DNA of 64,000 nt, from the NCBI RefSeq assembly GCF_042684505.1, contig NZ_JBHULT010000006.1:434001-498000 (forward strand), in the 5' to 3' direction. The stretch is from Salinimicrobium flavum. GTDB lineage: Bacteria > Bacteroidota > Bacteroidia > Flavobacteriales > Flavobacteriaceae. Shown one piece after another: positions 61,415 through 64,000 of this stretch. The number at the start of each line of letters is the position of its first letter. Position 1 is the stretch's first letter. Below the pieces are notes generated by a model. The model was not told the origin of the DNA. It worked only from the letters and a program-made list of their open reading frames with translations, and did not search any database. The translations under genes were made by a program, and so were the position numbers.

Positions 61415-63094
61415 ATGGCGGAAGAAAAGAAATCTCTCAATTTCATTGAGCAGTTAATAGAGGAAGATCTTAGAAAAGATTTTAAAAGGGAGGAACTGCA
61501 GTTTCGTTTCCCACCGGAGCCAAACGGATATCTCCATATTGGTCATGCAAAATCTATTTGTCTCAATTTTGGGCTTGGATTGAAGTACGATGCCCCGGTA
61601 AACCTTAGGTTTGATGATACCAATCCAATCAAGGAGGAGCAGGAGTATGTAGATGCCATCAAGGAAGATGTGAAATGGCTGGGTTTTGAATGGTCTAAAG
61701 AATGCTATGCCTCAGATTATTTTCAACAGCTGTATAACTGGTCGGTAGAGATGATAAGAAACGGGGATGCTTATGTAGACAGTCAACCTTCCGCAGCAAT
61801 AGCCGAACAAAAAGGAACCCCCACCACTCCGGGAAAGAACAGTCCTTACCGTGACAGATCAATTGAGGAAAATCTGGAACTTTTCAGGAAGATGAAAGAT
61901 GGAGAGACTACTGAAGGGGCCCATGTTTTAAGAGCTAAGATTGATATGGCTTCCAAAAATATGCTTATGAGAGATCCTATAATGTACAGGAGCCTTCACA
62001 AAAAGCATCACCGTACAGGGAGTGATTGGATGATATATCCACTTTATGACTGGGCACACGGTCAAAGTGATTACATAGAAGGCGTGACACATTCATTCTG
62101 CACCCTGGAGTTTGTAATGCACCGGGAGCTATATGAGTGGTTTTTAGAGAAGGTTTATGAAGCTGGCAGGGTGAAACCTAAGCAGCGGGAATTTGCACGC
62201 TTAAATCTCAGCTATACCATTATGAGCAAGCGAAAACTTGCTGAACTGGTGAACAAGAAGATCGTTTCTTCCTGGGATGACCCCAGGATGCCCACTATAA
62301 GCGGATTGAGGAGAAGGGGATATACCCCTGCCTCGATAAGGAAATTCGCTGAGACCATTGGGGTCGCAAAAAGGGAAAATGTAATTGATGTTTCCCTGCT
62401 TGAATTCTTTATCAGGGAAGATCTTAATAAAACTGCCCCCAGGGTTATGGCGGTATTGGATCCTGTAAAACTTGTGATCACCAACTATCCTGAAGGGGAA
62501 GAAGAGTGGCTGCAGGCTGAGAACAATCCCGAGGATGAATCTGCCGGTTCCAGGGAAATTCCTTTTTCCAGGGAACTTTATATTGAAAAAGAAGATTTTA
62601 AAGAAGAAGCGAATCGTAAATTCTTCAGGCTCACCCTCGGAAAAGAAGTCCGGCTAAAGAATGCATTCATCATTAAGGGTGAGAGTGTGGTGAAGAATGC
62701 AGACGGTGAGATCACAGAAATACATTGTACCTACGATCCAAAAAGCCGAAGCGGCAGTGGTACCGAAGAGTCAATGCGAAAGGTGAAAGGTACCCTTCAC
62801 TGGGTTTCTGCAAAACACGCCATTGAAGCAGAAGTGAGGTTATATGACCGCCTGTTTAACGTGGAGGCACCTGATGCCGACAAGGAAAAGGATTATATGG
62901 AATTCTTAAATCCTGATTCCCTTAATGTGGTTACAGGTTACCTGGAACCGGGCCTTAAGGAGGCAAAACCCCTGGATCTTTTTCAATTTCAGAGATTGGG
63001 ATATTTTAACGTAGACAAAGACAGTAATCCAGACCATCTTATCTTTAACAGAACAGTTGGCTTGCGGGATTCTTGGGGTTCTAAGAATAAATAG
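61415..63094 (+). CDS. glnS: Glutaminyl-tRNA synthetase
   Basis: Charges tRNA-Gln with glutamine. It is 559 residues, class I: the HIGH motif is HIGH at residues 41-44 (PNGYLHIGHAKS) and the KMSKS loop is MSKRKL at 270-275. The C-terminal anticodon-binding beta-barrels are full length. The direct GlnRS route means no need for the GatCAB pathway on tRNA-Gln here. Confidence 0.97.
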   Translation: MAEEKKSLNFIEQLIEEDLRKDFKREELQFRFPPEPNGYLHIGHAKSICLNFGLGLKYDAPVNLRFDDTNPIKEEQEYVDAIKEDVKWLGFEWSKECYASDYFQQLYNWSVEMIRNGDAYVDSQPSAAIAEQKGTPTTPGKNSPYRDRSIEENLELFRKMKDGETTEGAHVLRAKIDMASKNMLMRDPIMYRSLHKKHHRTGSDWMIYPLYDWAHGQSDYIEGVTHSFCTLEFVMHRELYEWFLEKVYEAGRVKPKQREFARLNLSYTIMSKRKLAELVNKKIVSSWDDPRMPTISGLRRRGYTPASIRKFAETIGVAKRENVIDVSLLEFFIREDLNKTAPRVMAVLDPVKLVITNYPEGEEEWLQAENNPEDESAGSREIPFSRELYIEKEDFKEEANRKFFRLTLGKEVRLKNAFIIKGESVVKNADGEITEIHCTYDPKSRSGSGTEESMRKVKGTLHWVSAKHAIEAEVRLYDRLFNVEAPDADKEKDYMEFLNPDSLNVVTGYLEPGLKEAKPLDLFQFQRLGYFNVDKDSNPDHLIFNRTVGLRDSWGSKNK

Positions 63095-63183
63095 TTAAGG
63101 CCAAATTTTCCCTGTTAAGAATACTTTAGCATTGGAAAATGGATATTAACCGGTTATTAACAGCCCGGCAAAGGGCATTATTC

Positions 63184-63191
63184 TATATTTG
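63184..63191 (+). promoter_or_regulatory. Promoter -7 box for the YtxH gene
   Basis: TATATTTG, exact TAnnTTTG, 32 bases ahead of the ATG at 63224. No clear -33 element. Confidence 0.5.
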
Positions 63192-63223
63192 ATTATAGTA
63201 TTAATCTAAACAACCAATATATC

Positions 63224-63595
63224 ATGGCAAATTCAGGAAGTACCTTTTTAGCATTATTGACCGGGGCAGCAATAGGAGCGGGCCTTGGACTGTTATATGC
63301 ACCTGACAGCGGAGAGGAAACAAGAAGAAAACTTGGAGAGAATGCAAAAAAAACACAGGATGACCTTAACCGTCGTTACCGTGAAACTTCTTCCAATCTA
63401 AGTCAAAAGGCCAAACAGGCCAAAATGGATTTTGAAGACAGGCTTGAAGAAACTTTATCTTCTGCCAGTTTTAAAGCTGATGAAATTTTAAGCAGCCTGG
63501 AAACTAAGCTGGAAGAGCTTAGGAAACAAAATGCTAAATTTCAGAAGGATAAAAAAGGTGGGGTAGAATCATCTTCTGATAATGCTGTAGTCTAA
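63224..63595 (+). CDS. YtxH domain protein
   Basis: A 123-residue protein with an N-terminal glycine-zipper-like membrane helix (residues 4-24, FLALLTGAAIGAGLGLLYAP) and a long charged coiled-coil tail (about 28-110). The APDSGEETRRKL block after the helix marks the YtxH family, associated with stress responses. It lies seven bases ahead of the holin-like gene, in one operon. Confidence 0.88.
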   Translation: MANSGSTFLALLTGAAIGAGLGLLYAPDSGEETRRKLGENAKKTQDDLNRRYRETSSNLSQKAKQAKMDFEDRLEETLSSASFKADEILSSLETKLEELRKQNAKFQKDKKGGVESSSDNAVV

Positions 63596-63602
63596 ATACA
63601 AC

Positions 63603-64000
63603 ATGGCATTCGAAAGAATATCAGACAACTTACACAGGTTAAACGAAAACATTCGCTCCTTCGCTGAAAGCAGTGCGGAGTATTATAAACTGGATTTGTT
63701 TAACAAGACTATGAAAGGGGCTACTGCCGCAGTTAAAGGTGCGGCAATAGCTTTTTTTGTACTCTTTGCGATCCTGTTCCTTTCTATTGCCGTTTCTGTG
63801 GCCCTTAGCAACTGGTTGGATTCTCCAAGCAGCGGATTTTTTATTGTGGGTGGCATTTACCTGCTGGTTGGGCTTATAATCGCCTTCTTTGGCAGTTCAG
63901 TGATCAATAAAATGATGCTGAAACCTGCTTCCAGGAAATTTTTCGGAGAACCGGAAAAACCAAGCATGAATCATCCGGAGTACGAAGCTACCGCCGATTA
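63603..64000 (+). CDS. Holin superfamily III-like membrane protein, 3' end missing
   Basis: An open frame from ATG 63603 to the window edge, 132 codons. After a helical start (MAFERISDNLHRLNENIRSF) two hydrophobic helices are clear (about residues 49-72 and 79-101, VLFAILFLSIAVSVAL and GFFIVGGIYLLVGLIIAFF), then a basic/polar tail to FFGEPEKPSMNHPEY. This is the two-helix layout of the actinobacterial holin-X/YqjE-like family, often next to YtxH genes and not a sign of a prophage. The last two bases (TA) may begin the stop. Function is unknown. Confidence 0.75.
   Translation, partial: MAFERISDNLHRLNENIRSFAESSAEYYKLDLFNKTMKGATAAVKGAAIAFFVLFAILFLSIAVSVALSNWLDSPSSGFFIVGGIYLLVGLIIAFFGSSVINKMMLKPASRKFFGEPEKPSMNHPEYEATAD

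Noticed and set aside
63603..64000. Holin-like gene as evidence of a prophage
   Set aside because: The YtxH plus holin-superfamily pair is an ordinary chromosomal arrangement; no other phage genes are present.

Overview
The window comes from a member of the Bacteroidota, almost certainly a marine or halotolerant Flavobacteriaceae. The evidence is the set of typical lineage families: paired CBM9-like/DUF5916 barrel, outer-membrane beta-barrel TonB-type receptor, head-GIN protein, PID-CTERM-like small protein, DUF2007, and the rbfA-permease and rnpA-S41 pairs. Promoter -7 boxes of the Bacteroidota form TAnnTTTG also recur, Shine-Dalgarno sequences are largely absent, and base composition is moderate. 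No phage, insertion sequence, integrase, plasmid function or CRISPR array was seen; this is ordinary chromosome with a few repeat-rich spacers. Both ends cut genes: asd on the left and a holin-superfamily membrane protein on the right.

Layout. 0-4.4 kb (+): asd, a lipoprotein prolyl oligopeptidase and an orphan ABC ATPase. 4.4-8.6 kb (-): a five-gene run of alpha/beta hydrolase, FAD oxidoreductase, mtgA, GreA-C-like protein and beta-barrel protein. 8.7-12.6 kb (-): fatty-acid initiation (fabH-accB-accC) and the rpmF/DUF177 pair, separated by a terminator. 12.7-14.4 kb: divergent pdxA and ribE. 14.6-24 kb: a PID-CTERM-like protein, a two-domain M16 protease, a BLUF photoreceptor, DUF2809, a DUF5916 barrel, and an acidic thrombospondin-type-3 lipoprotein, then a CAT-anticodon tRNA. 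24.3-28.7 kb: mce, rbfA, a LolE-like permease and dusB in spacers full of repeats. 28.7-39.3 kb (-): a TonB-type receptor, then a peptidoglycan-salvage block (sugar MFS transporter, murQ, DigH-like glycosidase, NlpC/P60 lipoprotein, GH3/beta-lactamase fusion). 39.5-47.4 kb: lepA and three cation/proton antiporters. 47.5-54.0 kb (+): a metallo-beta-lactamase-fold/S8/M1 hydrolase operon, then rnpA and an S41 protease. 54.0-64 kb: GNAT, rpiB, an AT-rich spacer with a repeated 10-mer, DUF2007 with an unlisted 53-residue gene, rnr, head-GIN, LysE, tRNA-Cys, folB, glnS, YtxH and the holin-like gene.

How the genes fit together. The most coherent group is the 31.2-39.3 kb block, which reads as extracellular and periplasmic degradation of peptidoglycan followed by inner-membrane uptake and MurNAc-6-phosphate cleavage. 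A sugar kinase would be needed and is not in the window. The three antiporters point to heavy monovalent-cation/pH management. Several secreted or lipid-anchored peptidases (S9, M16, S8, M1, S41) fit a protein-degrading heterotrophic life. No clearly new multi-gene defence or mobile system was found. The best unexplained signals are the four-copy CTGTTCATAA motif at 55.0-55.3 kb, the composite repeats around dusB, the heptamer array ahead of mce, and a possible structured RNA at about 15.2 kb.
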